From: Lota lota
Taxonomy: Eukaryota > Chordata > Actinopteri > Gadiformes > Lotidae
Assembly (NCBI GenBank): GCA_026745465.1
Contig: JACYXH010000203.1
Location: 1,152,001-1,216,000 of the forward strand
Length of the DNA stretch: 64,000 nt
Reading direction: 5' to 3'
The position numbers and the translations under genes were made by a program. Shown here one piece after another: positions 1 to 54,077 of the stretch. The notes under the pieces were generated by a model. That model was not told the origin of the DNA. It saw only the letters and a list, made by a program, of their open reading frames with translations, and ran no database searches. The first letter of the stretch is position 1, and every line of letters begins with the position of its first letter.

Positions 1-42
1 AGTGCCTTTGAATCAAGTTAAACATATTTCTCCCGTATTTAG

Positions 43-657
43 CTGAAGAACATTGACACCAACATGTGTGTAGACCAAGGTCCAGTGCCAGGTCACACAC
101 CAATTGCATATGGCTGCCACTACTATATGCCTCAAGTAAGTCAAAGGACATCCTCTTAATATGTTTTGTATGAAGTATCTCATTAAACTGAATACATGTG
201 TTTTGGGGTTTTCAGCACACATATTACCGTGAGACTGGTGAGCTTTACATTGGCGGGATCAAGTCACATAAGTACAATGCTAATCGTTGTTTGACGGACG
301 ACGGCAACAAAGACAACGAGCCTGGCCTGAACAACTGCCACGAATCTGTTCAGAAAAGAATTGGAATTTACTGGGACTTCACCCAGGTACATCTATTGTG
401 GGTTTTCTGATTGTGAAAGATGTTGTTGGTGAATGCAGCAGAGCAAGATTTGATTGACGTTGGACGGAAGAGTTGTGCAATAATGACATGCAATGTTCCC
501 TGATGTATGGCTGTGTTTCCCTCTCTCTCTTTCTCAGGGTAAGGAATTTAAGAACAAACAGACCAGTAGATGTCTGGAAATTATAAACAGCAAACTTGTG
601 GTACAAGAATGTACGGGCCAAAGATGGGAAATCCAAAATGTTATCAAACCTTTCTAA
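43..657 (+). CDS. Polypeptide N-acetylgalactosaminyltransferase, C-terminal exons (partial)
   Basis: Three coding exons are visible: 43-135, 216-386 and 538-657 (stop TAA at 655-657), all joined in phase 0 at AG/GT sites; upstream exons lie outside the window. The 127 residues form the end of a ricin-B-type lectin domain: cysteine-spaced blocks (CVDQG, YGCHYY, NRCLTDDG, NNCHES), then IYWDF, SRCLE, QECTGQRWEI and a short tail ending KPF. Family knowledge: these Golgi type II membrane enzymes start mucin-type O-glycosylation by adding GalNAc to Ser/Thr, and the lectin domain binds already glycosylated substrate. The wording GELYIGG...RCLTD...IYWDF resembles the GALNT8/9/18 branch more than GALNT1/2, but I cannot pick the paralogue, so no symbol is given. 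An AATAAA overlaps the stop (657-662) and another lies at 814-819. The catalytic domain is not visible. Confidence 0.88.
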
Positions 658-1014
658 ATAAATGTTGAGGCTGTGTATTAATTGTGTACTAAATGGATCA
701 ATTCTGAAATATATGAAAGTGCACAGATTGAGCTTCTCCTGAACCGACTGCAACCACATTGACGATCATGGTTTGGCCTACTAACTAAAGTAAAACTTAA
801 ATATTCCAAAGGAAATAAACCGATCTCAAATCTAAGAATGTCAGTCGTGTTGTTTTGATTCAAGTAAAGGGACATTCATTGTAAGTGATTCATTTTTAGA
901 CTTTGACTTACCGCTAGGACCCTATCCCCCTGCAGTTCCCAAACAAACCACTAGGCCCCATGTTCCACCCTCCCTCACTTCGGATGAATTAGGCCATCAA
1001 TTATGTCTATAATC

Positions 1015-1110
1015 TTAAAGGTCCAGTGTGAGGAATTTAGTAGAAACTAGCGGTGAGGTTGCATTTGGCAACCAACTGAATACCCGCCCTTTCCAATGCC
1101 TACGGTGGCC
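1015..1110 (+). repeat. Fragment of a common teleost dispersed repeat
   Basis: The stretch beginning AAAGGTCCAGTGTG and containing TAGCGGTGAGGTTGC and CAACCAACTGAATACCC is wording I recognise from repeats scattered through many percomorph and cod-like genomes. The assignment is from memory of the motif only; the element's true ends were not found. Confidence 0.5.
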
Positions 1111-1704
1111 TGTATTGGCCTGTTTTGTGTACGGTGTCAGTAGGTATTTCCGTTTTGCGAAAAAGCAACAATATCTTTAGTCGCACCACTGTACGTTTTT
1201 GACAGCTCTAGCCTACGAGTAAATCAGTTTAACCAATCACAATCGGGTATAGTCACCATGGTCACTGTACAAGTTGTAGGCCATGCCGGAGGTAACAGTC
1301 TATTTACATTTCTCACACACAGTCCTCTTAATGCATCCACAGAGGATAACTACATTCACACACCTATAATTATCCCTATCTATTACATGTATTGATCATT
1401 CATCTCAAGAGCAGTCTGCGACACAAGCCAATGAGTATTTGACTGCGATACATGAATCTATGTTGCCTTTGATAAAATGACGGTGTGAAGCCGATTGCAA
1501 CAGTTTTTCTTTCTCCGAAAAGAGTGAGAGCCTACTTTTAGTTATCGAACAGGGAAACGTAAAAAACGAACGTCTCGATTTTTGGATGTATTAATGAACG
1601 CACACCCATTTATCATAATCCCCCTCAACCGTGAACTGCCATTCGCTACACTATTTTACACTTGGATTAAAAAGTAGACGGAGCATAATCCTGTCTTTCC
1701 TGGT

Positions 1705-1915
1705 TTCTCCGACACATAGTATAACGCCACGGTGTGTGGGGGGGTCTGTCTGGCCAGCGGTTGATTTTGATGTCCGCGTCAGAGAGGGTTATGCTTCTCT
1801 GATACTTATAGTATAACACCATGGCGTGGCACATTTCATATACAACATCGTTTATTATAACTCTCCTAAAAACGAGAAATGGGTCGTAGCCATGGGGATA
1901 ACACACCCCCTCCTT
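1705..1915. repeat. Dispersed repeat, copy 1 of 3 in this window
   Basis: This shares wording with 62222-62345 and more weakly with 20503-20640: a CCACGGTGTG / CATGGCGTGG block, CACATTTCATAT, and GTAGCCATGGGGATAAC in the same order. No coding content is evident. It looks like a short non-autonomous element; class unknown. Confidence 0.5.
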
Positions 1916-2275
1916 CCTACAGCTCATTACACTAAACATGGTGGTGCAAAATGGCGTGCTGCGTGGCAGAGGAACCGCTCCCTGTGTAGCTATAAAGGGC
2001 TCCTTTTAAGTTCACAAAAACAAAACCATTCTTATTTACATGGGATTATACACTAATTAAGATATGCTTATGAATATTATATCCCATTTCTGCCACGTCA
2101 ATTCCGCTAGATGCCACACACTGCACCTTTATCTCAAAGCGTATAGGAAGTCCTCAAAATTAGAATTCGTATTTAAATTAATAACTTGAAAGTATTTTGG
2201 ATCAAATAACCCTTTCAGTTGTATATATGTTCCCCATTTTTGGCTTTAATCTTGTATATTAGGCCTATCCGGGTT

Positions 2276-2701
2276 TTAACTGCCATAAACGTTATTCATG
2301 GCATTGTTGATGTTGTTCGTGTTAGTATTGGTAGGTTTACATAATATGCAAATAATATGCAAATACATTATAATATGCATAATGTGCAGCCGCTGGCTGC
2401 ACACAACTGAGAGGGAAATGGGTCCACTTGGAAACAAGAATACTTAAATAATAAACACGTCGTTAATTTAACTTCTTTCGGGGTACTGAACTTTACCACC
2501 GCTACCTTACCGCGTGTCTGGAACTTGTCACCACTAAAGCGTCCCAACACAACATAGAATGCACATAGTTCCTACCGCATAAATACAAACAAATCAACAT
2601 TCAAATTACAAGTTGTACAAACAATAATGATATTATGTAAACCTACCAATACTAACACGAACAACATCAACAATGCCATGAATAACGTTTATGGCAGTTA
2701 A
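2276..2701. mobile_element. MITE-like element with about 70-bp perfect inverted ends and TTAA flanks
   Basis: Positions 2276-2345 and 2632-2701 are exact reverse complements of each other, starting TTAACTGCCATAAACG and ending with its complement. The unique centre is about 286 bp and carries no ORF of note. TTAA at each outer edge would fit a piggyBac-type target duplication, but TTAA is its own complement and could equally be the tip of the inverted repeat. The terminus CTGCC is not the usual piggyBac CCY start, so superfamily is left open. Perfect arms suggest recent insertion or strong arm homogenisation. Confidence 0.7.
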
Positions 2702-2924
2702 ACGGGTTGTTCGGGGAGATTTATGTCAGTGTTCGTTAATTTATAGATTATTATAGACAAATTTATATAAGTGTGCAGTATAAAAAAATACACTTTACAC
2801 CGAGAAATTACATTAAGTTCACCCTTCCACAGCACAACACGCGGAAGGTTGGTTTCATTGCGTTAAACAAGTTATTTATTACCAAAATGCATTTAACAAC
2901 CGACTAGTGGAGCAGGAAATGGCT

Positions 2925-2937
2925 GTCTCCTAGCAAC
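2925..2937 (+). promoter_or_regulatory. RFX X-box in the ribc2 promoter
   Basis: GTCTCCTAGCAAC, 57 bp upstream of the ribc2 start codon, fits the RFX-family X-box half-site pair (CCTAGCAAC), and GGGTTGC follows at once. Ciliary genes are classical RFX/FOXJ1 targets, which suits ribc2. Binding itself is inferred. Confidence 0.5.
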
Positions 2938-2993
2938 CGGGTTGCGCTGGGTTGTATTCGGGTCCCAGGGTTTAATGGCCAAAGGTTCTCCAA

Positions 2994-6198
<3,205 letters not shown>

Positions 6199-7390
6199 AG
6201 GACGAATCAGCAATGATCTGGCCCCGGAAATAAACACTGCTTCAAAACATCCTCTGGTTTGGCATTGCTGCTTTAAGCAGATTTTATTAGGTTCAGTTTG
6301 TTAATCTGCAGTGTGAAATTCATCTAGACCTAGCTTTTCCAAGAAATCCACATTTAAGAAAAATAAAAGTACGATTTCCTAAAATCTCACGTTAATAAAA
6401 TGTGCAGTGTAATAACAAAACACAACAGTAGTCTTCTGGCATGTGTAATGATATGTAAACTTCTGCATTATTAAAAACCTTCCACACGTCCTCAAAGAAG
6501 CAGAGGTACGCATCATTACAGTTAAGGTTGAACAGTCGCAGTAAACCCTGCCAGTCACCACTGAAGTGGCTTTTCTGGGCTCTTCTGACACTCCGGACAC
6601 AGGTAGATGTCATTGAAAAAGAAATGTAACATTATACTGCTTTTTATCCAGAAGAAATCAGCTCCCCGCCATATGACGTCTATGTACATATGTCTGTTCA
6701 AACCAGTTTATTTCACAGTTGACCTAAACTACCTAGCTTTCTGGCAGAGCAGGTGTTGCGTGCAGACATGTCAGAGGTCTGCCTCGAGTTCGTTTGGAGA
6801 TAGCTGGTTCATCCTGTGTGCCCTGGCTCCCCAATGCACCACAGGAGCGCAGCCTCACCCAGGGACGGTTTTATCCTGTTTGCCCTGTGCAGCCTCACCC
6901 AGATAGTTTTACCCTGTTTACTCTGTGCAGCCTCATCCAGATAGTTTTACCCTGTTTACTCTGTGCAGTTTTATCTTGTTTACTCTGTGCAGCCTCATCC
7001 AGATAGTTTTACCCTGTTTACTCTGTGCAGTTTTATCCTGTTTTCTCATCCAGATACGGTTTTATCCTGTTAACTCTGTGCAGCCTCACTCAGCCTGAGT
7101 CTTATTAGCCTGACTGAGGCTACTTAAACCAGCATTCAACAACACACACGCCACAACAGTTTAGGTGCAATTGTGCTTCGATTTAGTATACAGTTCAAGG
7201 TTACATGAGATCTGGAAAATGTTCTTTGCTGTTCATTCCTGAGGAAGATGTAAACTTACATTTGACACGTTTACAATTCAGCTTTTCCATGAAGGCAGTA
7301 AAAGACGGCATACAGTCAAGTATGTAGTATGTTCTGCATTGCAGCATAAGGTTAACACATTTGTAAAGATAAAAAAAAAGACTGCGTCCT
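6199..7390. other. Convergent 3' regions of ribc2 (plus) and ada2 (minus)
   Basis: Contains the ribc2 poly(A) signal (6229-6234) and candidate minus-strand signals for ada2 (TTTATT at 6707-6712 and 6293-6298), so the two 3' UTRs may abut or overlap. An imperfect tandem repeat lies at 6869-7088. A 73-residue minus-strand ORF at 6392-6613 matches nothing I know and is treated as chance. Confidence 0.6.
6869..7088. repeat. Imperfect tandem repeat, units of about 20 and 38 bp
   Basis: The phrase TTTTACCCTGTTTACTCTGTGCAG recurs, alternating with CCTCATCCAGATAG, over about 220 bp in the presumptive ada2 3' UTR. Confidence 0.85.
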
Positions 7391-11899
<4,509 letters not shown>

Positions 11900-12154
11900 C
11901 GCTCGTAAGGAGACAAAGTGGCGAAAGACCTGAAAACAAAGGTAGTGATATAAAGCTGACTAAAATGAGTACAAACCATTTTTCGGGGCAATGCAAAGTG
12001 GAAACACCGCCCTCTATCACATGCGGTATTAGGCCTATGTTGGCATGTGCTAGTGGCCATCACATGCGACCATAACAGCACTTTTTGATCCATTAAAGCA
12101 CAATTAACATTGTTCTGCATAGCTCCACCACTCCGTTTCTACGCAGGGTTCAAT

Positions 12155-12230
12155 TTAATGTAGGCCTACTTAAAAGGTTTAATGTAGGCCTACTTAAAAG
12201 GTTTAAACCATTTAAGTAGGCCTACATTAA
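12155..12230. repeat. 26-bp direct duplication fused to its own inverted copy
   Basis: TTAATGTAGGCCTACTTAAA runs at 12155-12180 and, overlapping by 2 bp, at 12179-12204. The second copy is followed without spacer by its reverse complement at 12205-12230 with one mismatch, forming a 52-bp palindrome centred on GGTTTAAACC. Confidence 0.9.
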
Positions 12231-12519
12231 TGTAGATGCATTTTTTTATTTCATGACAACTTGTAAATTAGAAACCATTTGCGTTAAATGGTGTTGTAAT
12301 GCGTGGCCTGGGGCGCCCCTTGTGTTCAGATGGTGAACAGCAACACCTTCGGGTTCGAGGTTTTGTTTACCCTGCTAGCCAGCAGTGTCGGCTAGCAGTG
12401 GCGTCCACGCCAAATAACGTCGCTTAACGCATTGGTTGTTGGTTTTAGATGTGGCTCTGACAAATCACTCGTCGACTTAAATGCAATAGTATGAAATAAC
12501 AGCAACAGATTTAACGTAC

Positions 12520-12620
12520 CTGAGAGATCCACCAGCATAAAGGCTGCAGAAATATTTAAATGCACGTCACCAACCTCTCCAAAACCTGCGGCTTCAGCAA
12601 TGACCCGTGAAACCATCCGC
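12520..12620 (-). other. ada2: Probable 5' untranslated exon and promoter of ada2
   Basis: A good donor (CTCAG/GTACGTT) reads leftward at 12520/12519, and the coding exon has a matching acceptor in its leader at 11929/11930. The right edge and transcription start are guesses. Confidence 0.35.
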
Positions 12621-12799
12621 CAGACACTGAGGGGGTTGTGATGACGTATGCGTGGTGGTTACGCACCTGCTTTGCGCGTTTAAATCTAAAGTTCCCCTTT
12701 TAGTCTACGTTCACTTCTCACTCTACAATATAGTGCCTCTGTGTCATACATTTGTTATTTGTATTATATGAACTTCTGAGATCCGTACACACATTCTTA

Positions 12800-15201
<2,402 letters not shown>

Positions 15202-15379
15202 TCAAGTGGGAGCCATGTTCTCCGTTGTTCCACCAAATAAACCAGTGATCGACAGCACTTCCTGCTGGCCCACTTGCAGTGCAGACCCGGCCTCAACGGC
15301 AGCGTCCTGCACGGCGGACTTCTTCAGGATGTACACACACGGGAACATCTGCTTTGGCAGTGTGTTGCTCATCCTTAGC
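15202..15379 (-). CDS. cecr2: Alternative last coding exon of cecr2 (exon 18 skipped)
   Basis: The acceptor CCCCTTTCAG at 15380-15389 opens an exon that, spliced directly to the exon 17 donor (16383), continues in frame for 58 residues to TGA at 15202-15204. The new tail contains MSNTLPKQMFPCVYILKKSA and ends ENMAPT. If cassette exon 18 (15701-15772) is included, its own stop comes first and this exon becomes 3' UTR. Splice sites and phase are seen; use of the isoform is inferred. Confidence 0.45.
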
Positions 15380-15720
15380 CTGAAAGGGGAAACAAAAGTG
15401 AACGGAGTTGGTTTCACGTCACAATACCTGATACCAAGAGTGTGCCCCAACTGGCTCAAAGAGTGGACAGGGCTAAGGGATGACACAACACGAACACACA
15501 CGTGCTGCTTTTAATGCACACAATGCAGGCGGACTATTGTCGGCAAAGCCCAACCGTGCGTCTGCAGCGAGCTTGTTTTAAACACGACAGCCTGACCCTC
15601 CACCCCACTCAGCCACAGAACTATGGGCTCCGGCCCCACGCCTGGCGCCCTGGACGGGGAACAGACCGCACTCCTTCCCAACAAAGGCCCTTGCACTCAC
15701 GGTCCTCATGTTGGGGCCCC

Positions 15721-45504
<29,784 letters not shown>

Positions 45505-47286
45505 TTTCGTACTGGAAAATGTCAAACTTTGTTCATCACATTAGAATAAGTGTTCTTCGATTGTTCAGTAATTCCCCGCGACGTCAAACGTATTTCAAAT
45601 ATATGACGAAAGTTGCTGTTGACGATCCATCCAGGCAGTTGCCATTGCGACCGGAGAGCGCTACAATCTGTTTCAATCAATTTCACAGGAGCCGATGGGG
45701 GAGGCGCTACGCGTACGTGCGAGGCAGGCAGAGAGAGGATCCGGAACTGTGGCGTTACTGCTCTGCCACTCCGTTTCCGGTCGCTTGCACGTTATGGGCT
45801 GCGTGCGGACAGTCCCTGGAGCTAGAACAAGAAGAACACGATGTAAAGAACGACAACGATAAGGTGCATGTGTATTGTCTTTATTCGAGACATTTACGAC
45901 GCAACATCGAAACATAGAACGGAAACCGATATCCCTAGATCAAAAGTCTCTCCCCGCTCGCCGCTAAACCCATGTCACTGAAAGTCCCGCCCTCTCTGTA
46001 TTCAAGAACGATAATTTGGAGCATCATCTCCCAGGCGATTCGACGTGAGATACGAACGCCAGGGAACAAAGTTCGGTACGACTGGATGTTTAAGTGCACG
46101 GGAAACGGAATTGATGTGGAAGGCTGTGTTTCTAAAATTGTAAATGTACACCATGCTATTACAATTAAAAGTAGGCCTTTCTGTTATTTGATCGGTCGCA
46201 ATGGTTGCAATGACACGCTTGAATGCGCAGCGACCATTTAAGGGAAGACACTTGCATATGATCCCTGTTGTAAATGGATTTATAGTGCAGGTAGATTGAT
46301 CGATTCCTTGGATTTTCTAGACGATTTAGCTATATTTCAGGTTTAAATATCGGGGGGTTTTTTGTTTCCTCATTACCGAGGCAGGTGAGAGTAGTGATTG
46401 TTACGTAAGCCTATTCAATGTACCACCTGTAATTGCAGAATTAACGTAGGCCTTTCGAAAATGTAGATGGGCCTGGTGTTTCACGGTCAATTGTACTGTA
46501 AAGTAAGAGAATGTGTTTAGTAAACAACCATTTTATTACTTACAAAATAAACAACGCTCTGGCTCCACCTATCGTCCTCTCTGAAAACTGCATCTGTAAG
46601 TCTATTCCTCATCCGAGTGTCACATTAGGATATTTTACGTAAGCAATTTGTCACGCTGTCTAAACGGGAACAAGAACAAAAACACTGCTATCACCGTTTT
46701 CATTATTGTATCAATCTCAAGTAAAAAACCAACCGCCAATGACCTGGCCTCATAAAACTAATGATGTTCACCGTTGTTGCCACCTTTTACAGAAAAGGAG
46801 CACGGCCACTAGTTGTCGTCACTCCCCTTTATCTTGGGCAGTGTAGTAAACGCAGCCATCACATGTTACAACCACTTTTCCTTCTGGACCCGTGGGAGCC
46901 CACTCCCACTGAAGCTGTGGGGTTGCTATGAGACAGGCAGTCAGTTGGTTTCTCATATAAAGCAAGATGATTGGCCAGCTATGTTCCAACCGCCAATGTT
47001 TATAGAATTGCATCTTCTCATAAAGCTTCCCTTAATGGTAAACTATAATTCACCATTTGGATGTTCTTAGAAGAAAATTGCATCGCATATAACTATTTGT
47101 AATCCAAGGGTCTCACACAAACGAGAAGGGGATGGTAAACAATAGCAAGGATTAATGCTCATTCCTCAGTTTAGTTAGACCCAAGGCACCAACGTTTGGA
47201 TTCAACCCTATTTTCTTAGTTTACTGTTCTTTATGTCAGATGTCAACAGCATCTGATATTGCTGAAGAGGTTTCATGACAAAGCAA

Positions 47287-47345
47287 CTTACATTTACATT
47301 TAGGGCATTTAGCAGACGCTTTTATCCAAAGTGACTTACAATAAG
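47287..47345 (-). mobile_element. Retroelement 3' tail fragment, inverted
   Basis: CATTTAGCAGACGCTTTTAT plus CCAAAGTGACTTACA is a phrase very common at fish LINE/SINE ends. It is roughly 80 percent identical over 48 bp, in reverse orientation, to 48219-48267. Confidence 0.55.
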
Positions 47346-47949
47346 TACATTTGTCAGAAGACAGAGAAACAACAATATATCGCTGTCGGTCCAGTAAGGA
47401 TGTTCATAGAACCAGTGCAAAGCACTTACAACTGCTAGTTTAACCCAATCCCCGTACACAACAAAGACAGATAAGATGCTAGACGGTGCTATTATACTAT
47501 TTTTAAGTGCCAGGACGTACAAACATACAATAAGTGCGTAAGGGGGGTGTTTTTATGAGAGTAAGGGAGGAGGGGGATGCAACTTGATATAAACATGGCT
47601 ACAGATGGGGTCTGCTCCGCCCCAACCCCATGCTGGTCCACAGGGGGCTAGAACCCTACCCCTCTGGCAGGTCCCTGAAGGGTTTGGGGTCCAAGTCCCA
47701 TCAGCGTAACACAGTGTGCCTTAAGGGTCGTTCTGGGACCGCTCCTTTTCTCGCTGTCCACAGCCCCACTGGGTTCCATCATGGGGTAGGCTTCCCCTAC
47801 CACTGTTATGCCCGTTTTCTATTTGATCTATCTCCATCATTTGATCTTCATTTATCTTTACCCAGCTTTATCCTTCTTTCCCCTGAAGACACCAGTCGCC
47901 GCTGTAAGCAGCATGCCCCCCCCCCCCCCCCCTCCCCCCCGCACAGTGT

Positions 47950-48267
47950 TCAGAATGCCTCTCTACATCTCGCTCCACTGGCTCCCTGTGACGTCCCACA
48001 CGGAGCCCAGGTCCCTGATGTTCAGACTAGTCTCTGGATCTGCTCTGGGCCTCATTTGTCCCTGCACCCCCCCCCACCCACCCTTCCTCTTAGGTCCACG
48101 ACTGTGTACAGTTGTTGTTGTTTTTGCTTTTGAAGTAGTTTGCGCAGCATGAGAAATTGATGTAGCTACTCTAATTTAGATGATATGCTTTGGATTAAAA
48201 CATTGCTTTGGATAAAAACATTGCTTTGGATAAAAACATCTGCTAAATGATTGAATGTAAATGTCAG
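47950..48267 (+). mobile_element. 5'-truncated LINE remnant (L2-like) with tail
   Basis: One frame reads ISLHWLPVTSH, resembling the LHWLPV motif at the C-terminus of fish L2-type reverse transcriptases. It is followed after about 180 bp by three TTTGGAT(A/T)AAAACAT blocks and GCTAAATGATTGAATGTAAA. Broken; not coding. Confidence 0.5.
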
Positions 48268-48900
48268 AACAATATTCCGTGAAGCCAGGATGCCACACAT
48301 GATACACAGGATGAGTTGTGCTTCCCTCAACAGGAATCAATAAATGAGTCAATAGGACAATGCTCGTTAATACCTATTTGCAAGGCAGTGGCATTGTGGT
48401 CACATGATCCGTTTTCCTTTGCTCTCTAAATAGCCTCTATTTACTCTCCATAAAGACAAAGTCAAAGTCATTCTATTTAAAAAATACTCTACTGGGTCAG
48501 TAAGACCCCATTCAACCATAGAATGTATTGTTCCTTGGGGAATTATGTAATATCTGTGTTTTTTTTTAATGGGGTATGAATAACAAATGAGAAAGCTATT
48601 GTGGCTCAGCAAGTTGATGATGAATAAAAAAACAAAGTCATACTACATTACATTTGCACTGGCCCGGCCATGACTGCAGCAGCGGCTGTGGCGCAGACAT
48701 GAGTTTATGTTTAGTTGTATTAGCGCGCCAGACCCATGTGGCCAGGCCGTGTCAAACGGGGAGAATCAGCATGAGAGGGAGGGGCTTCGGCAGGAGGACA
48801 ATGCTGCCGTTTATGCAACGGCCCCCGGACGGTGGCTGGCTGGCTCAGATCGCTCTCGCTTGACTACCAGTGCTGCACACATTGTTGACGTGAAAGGAGA

Positions 48901-48940
48901 GTGGACAGCTTGATCCTGCCTACAGGATGCACTCACAGAG
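48901..48940 (+). other. slc25a18: Possible 5' untranslated exon end of slc25a18
   Basis: CACAGAG/GTAAGT at 48940/48941 is a near-ideal donor in the right orientation, and an acceptor (TGTTTTTCAG) at 50114 could receive it. The left edge of the exon is unknown. Confidence 0.35.
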
Positions 48941-50114
48941 GTAAGTTCCCCCCGTGCCCCACCGCCATCTGTGGGAGAAATTGAAGGTTTTTCTGCACTG
49001 TCCCTCATGGTGAGCTGTGTGTGTGTGTGTGTTTGTTTTATCAGAGTTTGGGGGACGTTGAGGTTGGGAAACCGACCGTTGGCTCAGAGTGAAACGGTTT
49101 TGTGTTTTTTTGGCAGGGCTTCTTGTGTGTGAAAGGAGCAGAGCTGAAAGAAAGTTCCCCAGAAAGAGGCTCAGTGAGAGGCATGTGCAGAATGTGACCA
49201 GGATCCAGCCTGGAAAAGACAAAGACAGAAAAAAGGCAAGTGGTTCGAAGAAAGACAAAATAGTAATAATGAAAGAATTGTAATGAAAGACAGCTTCAAA
49301 AGGCTAGTTGAAGGTCAGCTTGAGATGGTCCTAACTGAGAAAAGAGATGAAAGAGACAATTTTGAGTAATTCCTTCCTTACTTTAAAAAGAATGAACAAA
49401 TAATTTACAATAAGGCTTACGGTCGTTTAAACGAACAACGGTGAATGAGGTGTGGAGATTAAAAGTGGGATTAATTACTAATCCTTGGGCACTAAGGAGT
49501 GAGTAAGAATGGAAAAGAATGTGGAACGTGCAGAGACTATGAGTGTTCTGATTTCCCAACTGGGTTTCACGGCATAGTTATCCTGTAAGCCTTCTCCTGG
49601 GGATGGACCACAAGCTACGGTGGCTCAGCAGGAACCTAAAGACAATAGGGTCTTGTCAAACTTCTTTATTTCAAATATCTCTTTCAGTTCTTTTGTAAAT
49701 GGTGGAATTCAAATGGTGTAAAATAAAAGCGGTGACCATGTCATCTTTCAGTTTCTCCCCTGTCCGGTGGATCAGAATGGACTAATCCGTTTAGCAGGCA
49801 GATAAGAGAGATTTAAGATGTTTGGCCTCAGTGTGAACCTCTCTAAATATTCTACTTTTCAGTCGTTTATGAATGTGCATGTTGGAAGTTGAAACTGATA
49901 TTCATGACGAGATTTGTAAAATGAGCGGTCAAACATAGAGAGGGCAAACTCCTATTCAGTCAATCTATTGAAGATACAACCCCCCCCCCCCCGCCCCCCC
50001 CCCCCCCCCCCCCCCAACCCAATAACCTATCCCACACAATGCCTTTGTCAACTTTATCCCTTGGGTTGTGTAGGATCATCTTTCATGTGCATTGACAGAT
50101 ATTGTGTTTTTCAG

Positions 50115-50459
50115 GCAGCTGCAGAGTGGACCAGGATTTGGCTTGAGGCAGAGCAGCAAGGCTGGGTGGAACACACATGTCTAACATTAGTGGTTGGAGC
50201 CACGTCTCAGCGGAAAAGGGCTCCATCAGTGCCAATCCAGGGAGGAGCACGCCTAGCCCCACTTCACATTAAAAGTGCAGTGAGCGACATTCGTAGCGTG
50301 CTACATGCTGAGAGAGCAACCGAGGATTTGGCTTTGGTCAGTGGCAGTATCACCGTAGGCCGCGTGCCAACTCAAAGGAAGAGAGAGAGGTGGGGGAGGA
50401 AGAGGAGGAAGTAACGGGTGCGGACTAGAGAAGAGGAACAGACCCCAGCCCAAAGCAGG
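50115..50459 (+). other. slc25a18: Probable 5' leader of slc25a18 with two uORFs
   Basis: Between the acceptor at 50114 and the start at 50460 lie two short upstream ORFs, 50177-50272 (32 codons with stop) and 50305-50358 (18 codons with stop). If the leader is as drawn, they could lower translation. Confidence 0.35.

Positions 50460-54077
<3,618 letters not shown>

Larger units (their letters stand above)
658..2993. other. Intergenic region between the GALNT and ribc2 genes
   Basis: No supported gene. After the GALNT polyadenylation signals the region holds a fragment of a common fish dispersed repeat (near 1015), a second dispersed repeat shared with two other places in the window (near 1705), a 426-bp transposon-like element with long inverted ends (2276-2701), and the ribc2 promoter. 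Short ORFs here have no recognisable content. Confidence 0.7.
45505..48900. other. Divergent intergenic region cecr2 / slc25a18
   Basis: The cecr2 promoter should lie just right of 45504. No coding gene is supported. Retroelement tail fragments lie at 47287-47345 and 47950-48267. Confidence 0.55.

Noticed and set aside
6392-6613. 73-residue minus-strand ORF between ribc2 and ada2
   Set aside because: Looks superficially protein-like but has no recognised motif, no splice partner and lies in presumptive 3' UTR.
47630-48152. 167- and 114-residue plus ORFs
   Set aside because: They cross a poly-C run and a broken LINE remnant; not a host gene.
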